NCBI GenBank assembly: GCA_963678255.2 | Contig: CAXXTW010000001.1 | Span: forward strand, 434,001-498,000 | Source of the DNA: G963678255 sp963678255 | GTDB taxonomy: Bacteria; Cloacimonadota; Cloacimonadia; Cloacimonadales; WRIO01 | DNA length: 64,000 bases | Direction of reading: 5' to 3' | Shown here: piece by piece, positions 24,513 to 33,056 of the stretch | Layout of the letters: each line of letters begins with the position of its first letter | Numbering within the stretch: position 1 is the first letter of the stretch | Translations under genes and position numbers: made by a program | Notes under the pieces: generated by a model | Database searches by the model: none | Seen by the model: only the letters and a program-made list of their open reading frames with translations | What the model was told of the DNA's origin: nothing

Positions 24513-25250
24513 TTGATATCGGAGATAAGATTGATAGAATTCGTAAAAACATCTGGAATTAATCGTGCTCAATTTGCTCGAGATATTGATGTTACGCAAG
24601 GCAATCTGTCAGATTGGATCAATGATAAAAAACCGAGTAAACCCTCTGTAACCGCTCTGGCAAAGATCAGAGAAGTCTATAATGTGAACATAAACTGGTT
24701 ATTAACCGGAGAAGGTATAATGTTCTCTCCAGATTCAGATGGCCGCTTTTTTAATCCAGGTGAAACGAATAAAGAAGAACTGGAAGAGATAAGCGGTAGT
24801 AAAGCAGTTTTCCAATATAAGACTTCGACATTAGAATCCAGAACCGTTGCTTTTCCAATGATGGGTGAAATATCAGCTGGAACGCCTATAGAAATACCTA
24901 ATGCGGATTCCTGGAAATATATTGAAATTCCGAAAGCTTTTTTAGTTGACAAGTACGACCATTATTTTGTATTTATGGTTAATGGAAAATCAATGGAACC
25001 TCAGATCTCTCATGGTGACATTGTAGTTATTCATAAAAGAGATGACTGGTATAATCTTGGAGATAAAATTGTAGCAATTCGAACTTCCGATGGTTTAACA
25101 TTAAAGAAGATACAGTTTGAAGATAAGAGACGACAGATCATCTTATCTCCACTCAATATGGAATATCGAATTATAGTCCTTTCAGAAGAAGAGCTCGATA
25201 GCGTCAATCTGATCGGTGAGATGGTAATGCAGTTTAGGTTATTTAAGTAG
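24513..25250 (+). CDS. Second LexA-like phage repressor, paralogue with TTG start
   Basis: A 245-residue paralogue of the repressor at 20811, with the same XRE HTH (AQFARDIDVTQGNLSDWIN) and S24 peptidase (NGKSMEPQ; GLTLKKI). Differences spread through the protein, including the HTH flanks, suggest a different immunity type. The aligned start codon is TTG instead of ATG, and the good AAAGGAG of the first copy is replaced by TTGATAG, so translation may be weak. About 130 bases upstream a TTGACATTCTTT block is shared with the first repressor region. It heads a second cargo cassette (25259-27135) and, with the end at 27138-27182, seems to be the left arm of a second prophage. Confidence 0.88.
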   Translation: MISEIRLIEFVKTSGINRAQFARDIDVTQGNLSDWINDKKPSKPSVTALAKIREVYNVNINWLLTGEGIMFSPDSDGRFFNPGETNKEELEEISGSKAVFQYKTSTLESRTVAFPMMGEISAGTPIEIPNADSWKYIEIPKAFLVDKYDHYFVFMVNGKSMEPQISHGDIVVIHKRDDWYNLGDKIVAIRTSDGLTLKKIQFEDKRRQIILSPLNMEYRIIVLSEEELDSVNLIGEMVMQFRLFK

Positions 25251-25258
25251 GAGAAAGA

Positions 25259-26176
25259 ATGGAAAATGAAGATAATTTAAGTTATGTGTATGCGTACTAT
25301 GATCCAAGAAACTTCAAATTATTTTATATAGGTAAAGGTGTAAAAGATAGAAAAAAAGAACATTTAAACGAAATCATTAAAAACCAAGATAATAATGAAA
25401 ATGAAGAGAATAGTAATAATGATTTAATAACAAAGAAAAATGAAATTTTAAAAGCTATTTACGCCCAAAAAGATGATTCAGGGAATCGATTACGCCCAAT
25501 AATAAGAGTAATTGCATCAAATTTAAGTAATGAACAAGCTGAATTGGTTGAAACAGCTTTAATATGGAGTAATTTTGAGCATTTGACAAATATAGTTGCT
25601 GGAAAATTCTCAAAAAATTTTAGACCAAAAAATACATTACATTATGAGCTTCCTGGATTTGATTATGTAAATCAATTTTACTATGTTAATATTGGTCAAG
25701 GCGAAGACAGAGACTGGGAAGACTGTATAAAATATGGTTTCATTGCTGCAGGAGGCAGTATAAAATGGAAAAAGAAACTTGATGTGTTAAGTAAAGATGA
25801 TATTATTTTTGCTTATTATGATAATATTGGTTATCTTGGATGTGGACGTGTACTTAAAGAAAAAGTAAAATTTGTTGATCATACTTTTAATAATCAAAAC
25901 ATAAATGCGTTTAAAGAAGATTTTAAAAATAAAAAAATATTTGATAATAGTAACGATGACGATATAGCTCAATATTGTGTTGCAATTGAATGGTTAAAAT
26001 TTTATACAAAAGATGAAATTAAAAATACTAATTATTCGAATAGAAATGTTTTTCACGGCCGAAGTGTTATTTCTAAACTTGCAAATCAAAATTCCACAAT
26101 AGAATACTTACTAAAATTTTTCGAGATTAATGATAATTCAAAAATTAAAAATCTTTGCAAACATATTGAAAATTGA
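25259..26176 (+). CDS. GIY-YIG nuclease-like protein with C-terminal PUA/EVE-like domain
   Basis: A 305-residue protein. The N-terminus fits the LEM3-type GIY-YIG fold: YVYAYYDPRNFKLFYIGKG (residues about 9-27), then KDRKKEHL and a later acidic helix EQAELVETALIW. The second half (from about 150) has DCIKYGFIAAGGS, LSKDDIIFAYYD and IGYLGCGRVL, a pattern seen in PUA-like/EVE domains that read modified bases and in McrB-like specificity modules. I infer a modification-dependent restriction nuclease. It follows the second repressor by eight bases and precedes two small genes. The C-terminal assignment is the less certain part. Confidence 0.6.
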   Translation: MENEDNLSYVYAYYDPRNFKLFYIGKGVKDRKKEHLNEIIKNQDNNENEENSNNDLITKKNEILKAIYAQKDDSGNRLRPIIRVIASNLSNEQAELVETALIWSNFEHLTNIVAGKFSKNFRPKNTLHYELPGFDYVNQFYYVNIGQGEDRDWEDCIKYGFIAAGGSIKWKKKLDVLSKDDIIFAYYDNIGYLGCGRVLKEKVKFVDHTFNNQNINAFKEDFKNKKIFDNSNDDDIAQYCVAIEWLKFYTKDEIKNTNYSNRNVFHGRSVISKLANQNSTIEYLLKFFEINDNSKIKNLCKHIEN

Positions 26177-26185
26177 GATAATAAT

Positions 26186-26653
26186 ATGGGACATGATGCA
26201 ACTAATTATATCTCAAAAAAAGTAAAAATCAATGATTTATTAGAATTTATTACTCTTCTAGGTTATGTTAAAAAAAGTAAATATGAATTTTCCTTTTTCA
26301 AAGAAGATAATTATAAATATATGTGTGGTATTTATCTTGTTGTATACAATAAAGGGTTTGATGATATTCAAGTTTGCACTCATACTTTATTTGTTTGTTC
26401 AACATATGATATAGATTTTCAGAATTTTACTATTAAACAGCTTAAAAATAGGTTCGGTGGCTATTTTATTACTGATAAAGGAAAAAACAGGTATCTTACA
26501 ATAAACGAACCAGAGAAAATTGGAATTGAGGCGGGATTATTTCAACTACATTATAAATTAGAGAATGAAATATCTCTTGCAGATGCTTATCTCATGACAA
26601 TAGATAATCCTAATACACCATTTTATGAGTATCTGATAAATTTTTCAAGATGA
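26186..26653 (+). CDS. Unknown protein partnered with HEPN-like gene
   Basis: A 155-residue soluble protein, MGHDATNYISKKVKINDLLE. It has mixed strands and helices (YMCGIYLVVYNKGFDDIQVC; FGGYFITDKGKNRYL) and no motif I know. It overlaps the following HEPN-like gene by four bases. Such overlap is typical of toxin-antitoxin or immunity pairs, so it may control that protein. No DNA-binding motif is visible. Confidence 0.5.
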   Translation: MGHDATNYISKKVKINDLLEFITLLGYVKKSKYEFSFFKEDNYKYMCGIYLVVYNKGFDDIQVCTHTLFVCSTYDIDFQNFTIKQLKNRFGGYFITDKGKNRYLTINEPEKIGIEAGLFQLHYKLENEISLADAYLMTIDNPNTPFYEYLINFSR

Positions 26654-27135
26654 CAGGAACTGATCAATTTAATCCTAATAAATTACCATTAAGTTTATTC
26701 TTAACATTACTAACTACCATGCTTGAAGACTATTTCAAGAAACTTTTCATAATATTTTTCAAATATTCTGATAAAAAGGAATATTTTTTTAAAGAGATTA
26801 ATCTTAAATCTCAAGATGTTTGTAGTATTTATAAAAATGAAATATCATTTGAAGATGCTATACTAACATCATTGTCTTTCCAAAATCTTGATAAAATAAG
26901 ATCATATTTTTTACAATTGAATAAAGATTATGATTTACACAAAATACTAATACTAAATAAAAAGGATTTGTTTAAGCATTTTAAGTCATTAATTAATTCA
27001 AGACATGATTTTATTCATAAAAGGTACATGAAAAGTGATTATACTTTTAAAAAAGCTAAATCTGATTTAAAACTATTTCATAAAGCTACAGATTTAATTT
27101 ATATGTTTTTTAAAAATAAATATAAATATTTATAA
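26650..27135 (+). CDS. HEPN-like RNase candidate
   Basis: A 161-residue, mostly helical protein. Near residues 117-125, NSRHDFIHKRYM gives the Rx4H motif that forms the catalytic site of HEPN ribonucleases, and the helices on both sides fit a four-helix HEPN bundle. HEPN proteins are common abortive-infection or toxin RNases. It overlaps the 155-residue gene by four bases, ends the cassette, and stops three bases before the second phage end repeat. Activity and target are inferred. Confidence 0.55.
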   Translation: MTGTDQFNPNKLPLSLFLTLLTTMLEDYFKKLFIIFFKYSDKKEYFFKEINLKSQDVCSIYKNEISFEDAILTSLSFQNLDKIRSYFLQLNKDYDLHKILILNKKDLFKHFKSLINSRHDFIHKRYMKSDYTFKKAKSDLKLFHKATDLIYMFFKNKYKYL

Positions 27136-27137
27136 TA

Positions 27138-27182
27138 TCGTTTTTTCGATTTTTCGCTTGCAGTTTGTGGTGTCATATTACA
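27138..27182 (-). repeat. 45-bp phage end repeat, copy 2
   Basis: This block is the same as 24302-24346 except for three substitutions, begins three bases after the HEPN-like gene stop and ends in ATTACA. I read it as the outer left end of a second, related Mu-like element. Only one box is kept here, without the longer run of boxes found at copy 1. The 284 bases between 27183 and 27466 hold no gene that I can support. Confidence 0.7.
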
Positions 27183-27506
27183 TTGTCATTGATTACTTGT
27201 CTGGATTAAAAGTTTTTTCAAAACCAATAGTTGTGGAGCTAATTTTGGTGTAGTAAATTTAATAAATTAATTGACAAATAAAATGTAATAATTAATCGTA
27301 TAAGATAAGATATAGTTTTTGAAAATAAGCAAGAATTTATAAATCAATTTAAATACAAAAACTATTCTCTAAAAATGAGGTTATTGCTGGTGCATTATGA
27401 ATTGAAGATCGATTGAGATTGGCAAAATATTATAATTAACCTTTAGTATTAATTGGATGAAGAAAAATGAATAAAGAGCATCTTCATTTTATGAATGAAT
27501 ATTTTA

Positions 27507-28475
27507 GGGGCGTTAGCTCCTACGAAGATGTCAGAGCTAACGCCCCTACATCGAAAATTAATTTATTCATACTACGAAGATTACAGAGCTCCGCTCCTAT
27601 ATGTAGCAACAACATCAATTCAGAGCAAAAATATACAAATCATTTCTTCAGTCATCAATTTTTGCATAGGGACGCTAGCTTTTACGAAGATGTCAGGGCT
27701 AACGCCCCTACATCGAAAATTAATTTATTCATACTACGAAGATTACAGAGCTCCGCTCCTATATGTAGCAACAACATCAATTCGGATCAAAAATATACAA
27801 ATCATTTATTCATTCATTTATTTTTACATAGGGACGCTAGTCCTATGATCTTCGTAGCAAATAGAGCAAATCTAAACATAGGGGCGTTAGCCCTGACATC
27901 TAAACATAATAGGATTTCAAATGATGTCAGAGCTAACGCCCCTACATCGAAAATTAATTTATTCATACTACGAAGATTACAGAGCTCCGCTCCTATATGT
28001 AGCAACAACATCAATTCGGAGCAAAAATATACAAATCATTTTTTCAATCATTTATTTTTCACAAGGGACGTTAGCTCCTACGAAGATGTCAGGGCTAACG
28101 CCCCTACATCGAAAATTAATTTATTCATACTACGAAGATTACAGAGCTCCGCTCCTATATGTAGCAACAACATTAATTCGGAGCAAACATATACAAATCA
28201 TTTATTCAATCATTTATTTTTCACAAGGGACGTTAGCTCCTACGAAGATGTCAGGGCTAACGCCCCTATATCGAAAATTAATTTTTTCATACTACGAAGA
28301 TTACAGAGCTCCGCTCCTATATGTAGCAACAACATCAATTCAGAGCAAAAATATACAAATCATTTATTCATTCATTTATTTTTACATAGGGACGCTAGTC
28401 CTATGATCTTCGTAGCAAATAGAGCAAATCTAAACATAGGGGCGTTAGCCCTGACATCTTCGTAGTAGGAATAAA
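27507..28475. repeat. REP/BIME-like palindromic array, 162-bp period
   Basis: A block containing ACTACGAAGATTACAGAGCT recurs at 27571, 27733, 27967, 28129 and 28291, giving spacings of 162, 234, 162 and 162; the long one contains an extra 72 bases. Each unit has palindromes, for example a perfect 13-base stem GGGGCGTTAGCTC / GAGCTAACGCCCC (27507-27519 with 27534-27546), with CTACGAAGAT or ATCTTCGTAG at the foot. The same palindromes flank the transposase-like gene that follows. A reading frame that crosses the repeats (27467-28465) is an artefact of the 162-base (54-codon) period. Confidence 0.85.
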
Positions 28476-28476
28476 A

Positions 28477-28944
28477 ATGGCAAATACATACACACAATTA
28501 TATGTTCAATTTGTTTTCTCGGTTAAAGGGCGAGAAAACTTAATTAAAGAAAAATTCAGAGATGAATTAGAAAAAATAATTTGCGGAATAATTAGCAATA
28601 ACAAATGTAAAACTTATGCTATTTATTGCAATCCTGACCATACCCATGTTTTTATTGGAATGCATCCCACTATATCACCTTCAAAATTAATAGAACAGGT
28701 AAAATCGGGTTCATCTAATTGGCTGAATAGCAAAAATTATGTCATTGGTAGATTTTATTGGCAAGATGGTTATGGAGCTTTTACCTATTCAAAATCGCAT
28801 ATTGACAAGGTTGTAAAATATGTATTGAACCAGCCAGAACATCATAAAAAACAATCATTTAAAGACGAATACCTGTCGTTTTTAAACAAATTTGAGGTGG
28901 ATTATGATCCAAAATATCTTTTTGAATGGTATGATCATGTATAA
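28477..28944 (+). CDS. REP-associated tyrosine transposase (RAYT, Y1_Tnp)
   Basis: A 155-residue HUH nuclease of the IS200/IS605 TnpA type. The HUH motif is DHTHVFIGM (His55, His57) and the catalytic tyrosine is Tyr115 in DKVVKYVLNQPEHHKK; GRFYWQDGYGAFTYS is the conserved middle segment. RAYTs are single-copy domesticated enzymes that nick single-stranded REP hairpins. The gene has REP copies touching both sides, with a REP foot four bases before the ribosome site. It therefore probably made the array at 27507-28475 and the copies at 28945-29102. Confidence 0.92.
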   Translation: MANTYTQLYVQFVFSVKGRENLIKEKFRDELEKIICGIISNNKCKTYAIYCNPDHTHVFIGMHPTISPSKLIEQVKSGSSNWLNSKNYVIGRFYWQDGYGAFTYSKSHIDKVVKYVLNQPEHHKKQSFKDEYLSFLNKFEVDYDPKYLFEWYDHV

Positions 28945-29102
28945 AAAAGATCAGGGCTACGCCCCTAGATGTGACAATGAATATCTTTGTAGAGTTTCTC
29001 AAATATAAAATAGTGATAAGGGGGCTTTAGCCCTATGATCTTCGTAGAAAAAAAAATATTAAATAAGAAGATAGGGGCTTTAGCCCTGATATCTTCGTAG
29101 GA
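28945..29102. repeat. REP copies downstream of the RAYT gene
   Basis: Three imperfect palindromes (AGGGCTACGCCCCT near 28955, GGGGGCTTTAGCCCT near 29021, AGGGGCTTTAGCCCT near 29073), two of them with the foot ATCTTCGTAG, occupy the space between the RAYT gene and hsdM. Two copies point the same way as the last copy of the upstream array. Confidence 0.75.
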
Positions 29103-29108
29103 AGAATT

Positions 29109-30737
29109 ATGACACAAAATGAACAACAACAATTGGGAAAAACCCTATGGAATATAGCAGATAATCTGAGAGGAGCAATGAATGCGGATGATTTCCGAGA
29201 TTATATGCTTTCGTTTCTGTTTCTTCGGTATTTATCGAACAACTATGAAGAATCTGCAAAAAAAGAATTAGGTAGAGATTATCCTAATGATGTACTAAAG
29301 GAAGTAATGTCAAAGTTAAAGGTGAAAACTCCTTTAGAGATTTGGTATAAAGAAAATCCAACAGAGATTGAAGACTTTGAAAAGCAAATGAGGCGCAAAG
29401 TTCATTATGTAATAAAACCACAACATTTATGGAGTAATATAATCGAATTGGCAAGAACTCAAAATGATGAATTACTGGTAACACTTGAATCAGGTTTTAG
29501 ATACATTGAAAATGAATCCTTTGAAAGTGCTTTTCAAGGATTATTTTCTGAAATCAATTTAAATTCTGAAAAACTTGGTAAAACCTCCACTGAACGAAAT
29601 AAAAAGCTATGTACAATAATACAAAAAATTGCAGAAGGAAATACCGGCTTTTTAACTGATTCCGATACACTAGGTGATGCTTATGAGTATTTAATTGGTC
29701 AGTTTGCAGCAGGTTCAGGGAAAAAAGCAGGTGAGTTTTATACACCTCAGCAAATTTCTACCATCCTTTCTGAAATAGTCTCTTTAGATAGTCAGAACCC
29801 AACATTAGGAAAAAAGAAAAAATTTGATAGAATACTTGATTTTGCCTGTGGTTCAGGTTCTTTATTGCTGAATGTAAGAAAACGGATAAAGGAGAATGAT
29901 GGAACAATTGGCAAAATTTACGGACAGGAAAAAAACATCACAACTTACAACCTTGCTCGTATGAATATGTTATTACACGGTATGAAAGACTCCGAATTTG
30001 ACATTTTCCATGGAGATACCTTACTTAACCAGTGGGACATTCTCAATGAAATGAATCCATCAAAAAAGATGGAGTTTGATGCCATAGTTGCGAATCCACC
30101 TTTTAGTTTACGATGGGAACCAGATGATACGCTTGCTGAAGATTTTCGTTTTAAAAGTTATGGTTTAGCTCCTAAATCAGCAGCTGACTTTGCATTTTTA
30201 CTGCATGGCTTTCATTTCTTAGGCAAAGAGGGAACGATGGCAATTATATTGCCACATGGTGTTTTATTCCGTGGGGGTGCTGAAGAACGTATCCGTACTA
30301 AACTTTTAAAAGATAATCATATTGATACAGTTATTGGTTTGCCTTCAAATTTATTCTATTCTACTGGAATTCCAGTTAGTATTCTGATTTTGAAAAAATG
30401 CAAGAAGCAAGATGATGTGCTGTTTATTAATGCGAGCGAACATTATGAAAAAGGAAAAAGGCAAAACACCTTAAACAAAGAGCACATTAATAAAATCGTA
30501 AACACATACAAATTCCGACAGGACCACGAACGTTATTCACGAAAAGTTTCTATGGAAGAAATTGAAAAGAATGGGTATAACCTGAATATTTCAAGATATG
30601 TAAGTACCTCAGTTGATGAAATTAAAATTGATTTGAAAGAAGTAAACGCAAAGCTTAAAACAATAAATGAAAATATAAAAACAAACACCGATAAACATAA
30701 TGAATTTTTGAAAGAGTTGGGATTACCACCAATTTAG
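29109..30737 (+). CDS. hsdM: Type I restriction-modification methylase subunit, orphan HsdM
   Basis: A 542-residue HsdM: an N-terminal HsdM_N region (LGKTLWNIADNLRGAMNADD followed by the typical 'fLFLRYLSNNY'), then GEFYTPQQISTILSEIV, SAM motif I LDFACGSGSLLLNV and catalytic DAIVANPPFSLRW. It would methylate adenine together with HsdS, which gives specificity. No hsdS or hsdR follows: the next gene is an esterase only 113 bases away. The locus therefore seems to be a remnant, or HsdM works with an HsdS encoded elsewhere. REP elements lie directly before its start and may have taken part in the rearrangement. Confidence 0.9.
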   Translation: MTQNEQQQLGKTLWNIADNLRGAMNADDFRDYMLSFLFLRYLSNNYEESAKKELGRDYPNDVLKEVMSKLKVKTPLEIWYKENPTEIEDFEKQMRRKVHYVIKPQHLWSNIIELARTQNDELLVTLESGFRYIENESFESAFQGLFSEINLNSEKLGKTSTERNKKLCTIIQKIAEGNTGFLTDSDTLGDAYEYLIGQFAAGSGKKAGEFYTPQQISTILSEIVSLDSQNPTLGKKKKFDRILDFACGSGSLLLNVRKRIKENDGTIGKIYGQEKNITTYNLARMNMLLHGMKDSEFDIFHGDTLLNQWDILNEMNPSKKMEFDAIVANPPFSLRWEPDDTLAEDFRFKSYGLAPKSAADFAFLLHGFHFLGKEGTMAIILPHGVLFRGGAEERIRTKLLKDNHIDTVIGLPSNLFYSTGIPVSILILKKCKKQDDVLFINASEHYEKGKRQNTLNKEHINKIVNTYKFRQDHERYSRKVSMEEIEKNGYNLNISRYVSTSVDEIKIDLKEVNAKLKTINENIKTNTDKHNEFLKELGLPPI

Positions 30738-30850
30738 AAGCCTCATAGAACAATACCGCAATTACTGTTATTAAATTCGGATACTCTGCTTTTTTATGTG
30801 AGAAAGCAGAATATCGATTTACCGAAGAAACAAACCCATGGGAGATAATT

Positions 30851-32689
30851 ATGTTAAATAATCCAACAGATAATCTCGAACCTGAGATCACTTTTCTTTC
30901 TGAAACCCCTGAAATTAATGGAGTGTTAGACCCTTCTCTAAATTCTCTTCCTATCAGAAAGTTTAATGCCATTTTTAAAGAAAATAAAAGTCCAATAACT
31001 CAGATCTCTTATCGAATGGCATATGGTATAAATTTTTTATATCTTTATATTGAAGCGGATGCTGAACATCTCTATTTCAGAGATCGTGCCTATCAAAATG
31101 GTGATGGCTTTGTCATGTTAATTGCTAAGCCAAAACCTAATCATGAACCCGCTGATGAATTTTATGAATTGGCTTGCTCTGCAGTCAATGATCCTCAACT
31201 TGAATGGTGTAGAAAGATCTTTTGGAATTATAATGTAGATAAATTATTTGTGCCAACAAGTGATCAAACGATTTTAAAGTTTCATGAAGGCCAAGGAAAG
31301 ATCAGTTTTGAATTATTATTACCTTGGGATGATGTAAGACCTTATCACCCATGGAATTCAGAAGGTATCGGATTTAATCTAAGTTTTTGTAAAGGGGTTG
31401 AACCTAATAATTCTGTATGGTACACCTTATTAGATGGACATACTGGTTCTGAATTTAGTAAAAGAGAATATACAACTCTAAAATTCCAGAAACCTGTTTT
31501 ACAGGGAAATCCTCAAACCTATGTTTCCTTCCAACATGGGCATATAACCGAAGATGATTCACTTAAACTAACAGCACTAACTGTCTCAAATGACCAATCT
31601 ACTGAAAATATTGAAGTGTCTGTTCTGTCTGGAGAAGGTAATATGCTAATCAATGAGTATTTGAGTTACCCTTTAGATAAAGGTATCACGATAAAGGACT
31701 TTTCAATTCCACTCACCCATTTAAAAGAAGGTGGTTATCAATTAAATTGGCAATCTGAACATAAGAATTACCACAGTTTTGCAGGATTAACGGTCTTGCC
31801 TCAATTCAATGTAGATAGTTATTTTAAGAAATTAGAACTATTCAAATCAAAAATATCTCAAGGTACTTATCATACAACACTGTTTACAATTCAAGATATC
31901 CAGTCTAAAATCAACAAATTAAAAATATATGAGAGAAGTTATAATGAGCGTATGGGTTTAACAAAATTAAATCAAATGTTTTTATCATTTGAAAAAGGAG
32001 TTGATCCCTTAATAGAAAAGATCGGTTTTACTCGTAAAGCCTATCTTTCAAAGGTAGATAATACATTACAACCTTACGTGGTTTATCTGCCAAAAGAATA
32101 TGAAAAGAATAAGAAATATCCTTTGATGATCTTTCTGCATGGAAGTGCTAGTGATGAAACTAATATCATAGGTTTTAGATCTCTCATTCCTGAAGGATAT
32201 ATTGGTTTGGGAGTATTTGGTCGTGGTCAATCAAATGGTTTTACCCGTGATCATTCTCAAGAAGATATTGCTGAAGCGATTGAAGCCGTAGAAGAAGATT
32301 ATTCAATAGATTATTCGAAAATCTTATTAACCGGTTTCTCAATGGGAGGCTATGGTGTGTATCGAACTTTCTATGAAACACCAAACAAATTCAAAGCCAT
32401 TGCTGTTTTTAGTGGAGAAGTCACATTACAAGAATGTGCACCTGGACAAACTGCTATTGATTTCGCTGATATTAAAAATCTAAAAGTTTTTAAGGGATTA
32501 CCTGTCTTTATCTTTCATGGTGAAAATGACCTCAATGTTTCTTTACCAGATGTTAAATCCTTGTCTAAAAACCTCAAAAAAGTAGGAGCTCAAGTGGAAT
32601 TTGTCATTGAACCAAATAAAGGTCATGATGAGCCTGGACAAGAGAGTCTTAATCTTTATTATAAATGGGTTGAAAATAACATGAAATAG
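30851..32689 (+). CDS. CBM9-like plus alpha/beta-hydrolase (feruloyl/PHB-esterase-like) protein
   Basis: A 612-residue protein with two parts. Residues about 10-215 resemble a CBM9/DOMON-like sugar-binding sandwich (ISYRMAYGINFLYLYIEAD, WYTLLDGHTGSEF). The C-terminal part (from about 400) is a serine hydrolase: PLMIFLHGSASDE (oxyanion strand), nucleophile GFSMGGYGVY, acidic FIFHGENDLNV and the His in EPNKGHDEPG. It looks like the LpqC/esterase D group acting on polymer esters. Residues 215-380 form an unknown linker. No signal peptide or sorting domain is visible, which is odd for a binding-module enzyme. It starts behind GGGAGATA. Confidence 0.75.
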   Translation: MLNNPTDNLEPEITFLSETPEINGVLDPSLNSLPIRKFNAIFKENKSPITQISYRMAYGINFLYLYIEADAEHLYFRDRAYQNGDGFVMLIAKPKPNHEPADEFYELACSAVNDPQLEWCRKIFWNYNVDKLFVPTSDQTILKFHEGQGKISFELLLPWDDVRPYHPWNSEGIGFNLSFCKGVEPNNSVWYTLLDGHTGSEFSKREYTTLKFQKPVLQGNPQTYVSFQHGHITEDDSLKLTALTVSNDQSTENIEVSVLSGEGNMLINEYLSYPLDKGITIKDFSIPLTHLKEGGYQLNWQSEHKNYHSFAGLTVLPQFNVDSYFKKLELFKSKISQGTYHTTLFTIQDIQSKINKLKIYERSYNERMGLTKLNQMFLSFEKGVDPLIEKIGFTRKAYLSKVDNTLQPYVVYLPKEYEKNKKYPLMIFLHGSASDETNIIGFRSLIPEGYIGLGVFGRGQSNGFTRDHSQEDIAEAIEAVEEDYSIDYSKILLTGFSMGGYGVYRTFYETPNKFKAIAVFSGEVTLQECAPGQTAIDFADIKNLKVFKGLPVFIFHGENDLNVSLPDVKSLSKNLKKVGAQVEFVIEPNKGHDEPGQESLNLYYKWVENNMK

Positions 32690-32732
32690 TCGTAAAGAAA
32701 ACGAGAATCTTCATTTTGAAAATTTATTCTTA

Positions 32733-32763
32733 AAAGTGGATTCCGACTGAATTAATCCACTTT
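32733..32763. terminator. Hairpin after esterase gene
   Basis: AAAGTGGATT pairs with AATCCACTTT over ten bases with an 11-base loop, 43 bases after the esterase stop. There is only a short T run, so it is either a weak terminator or a folded RNA end. Confidence 0.4.
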
Positions 32764-32765
32764 AA

Positions 32766-32993
32766 CCTAATCCATCCGAAACTATTTTATTTAGTGTTCC
32801 TGCTGAAGTAAAAGCAAGTCTATCTGTTTATAATATTAATGGGCAAAAATTAAAAAAACTGATCAATGATTCTCTTGAAAAAGGTACTCATAAGATCATA
32901 TGGAATGGAAATGAAAGTAATAATAGAAAAGTTTCCTCTGGCATCTTCTTCTATAAAATATCTGTAGGAAATATAACGATCACAAAAAAATGA
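32766..32993 (+). pseudogene. Orphan C-terminal FlgD-like sorting domain fragment
   Basis: This frame encodes 75 residues with the complete hallmark of a T9SS-like/FlgD C-terminal domain: PNPSETILFSVPAEVKASL, VYNINGQKLKKL, HKIIWNGNESNNRKVSSG and IFFYKISVGNITITKK before a TGA. It is preceded immediately by an in-frame TAA and has no start. It is therefore the left-over end of a secreted protein gene whose body is gone. Because the esterase upstream lacks a sorting domain, the fragment may once have belonged to a neighbouring or fused gene. Confidence 0.75.
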
Positions 32994-33021
32994 TGTTAAT
33001 CAAATAGTATTATAAAACTCA

Positions 33022-33056
33022 TAGAGCTCTCCAATTTTTGAAGGCTCTATTTTTTT
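33022..33056 (+). terminator. Rho-independent terminator
   Basis: TAGAGC (33022-33027) pairs with GCTCTA (33044-33049), followed by TTTTTTT. It lies 28 bases after the sorting-domain fragment and would have ended that gene's transcript. The 490 bases from here to the TetR gene hold no gene I can support; a TTG-start frame at 33168-33389 is doubtful. Confidence 0.55.

Noticed and set aside
27467..28465. 332-residue open frame over the repeats, with overlapping frames at 27495-27848, 27814-28014 and 27921-28406
   Set aside because: The protein repeats every 54 residues because the DNA repeat is 162 bases long and rarely contains stops; several frames are open at once and no ribosome site is present. 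It is a by-product of the REP array.
27507..28475. Possible CRISPR array
   Set aside because: The period of 162 bases is far too long, the units are nearly identical over their whole length instead of alternating repeats and unique spacers, and no cas gene is present.
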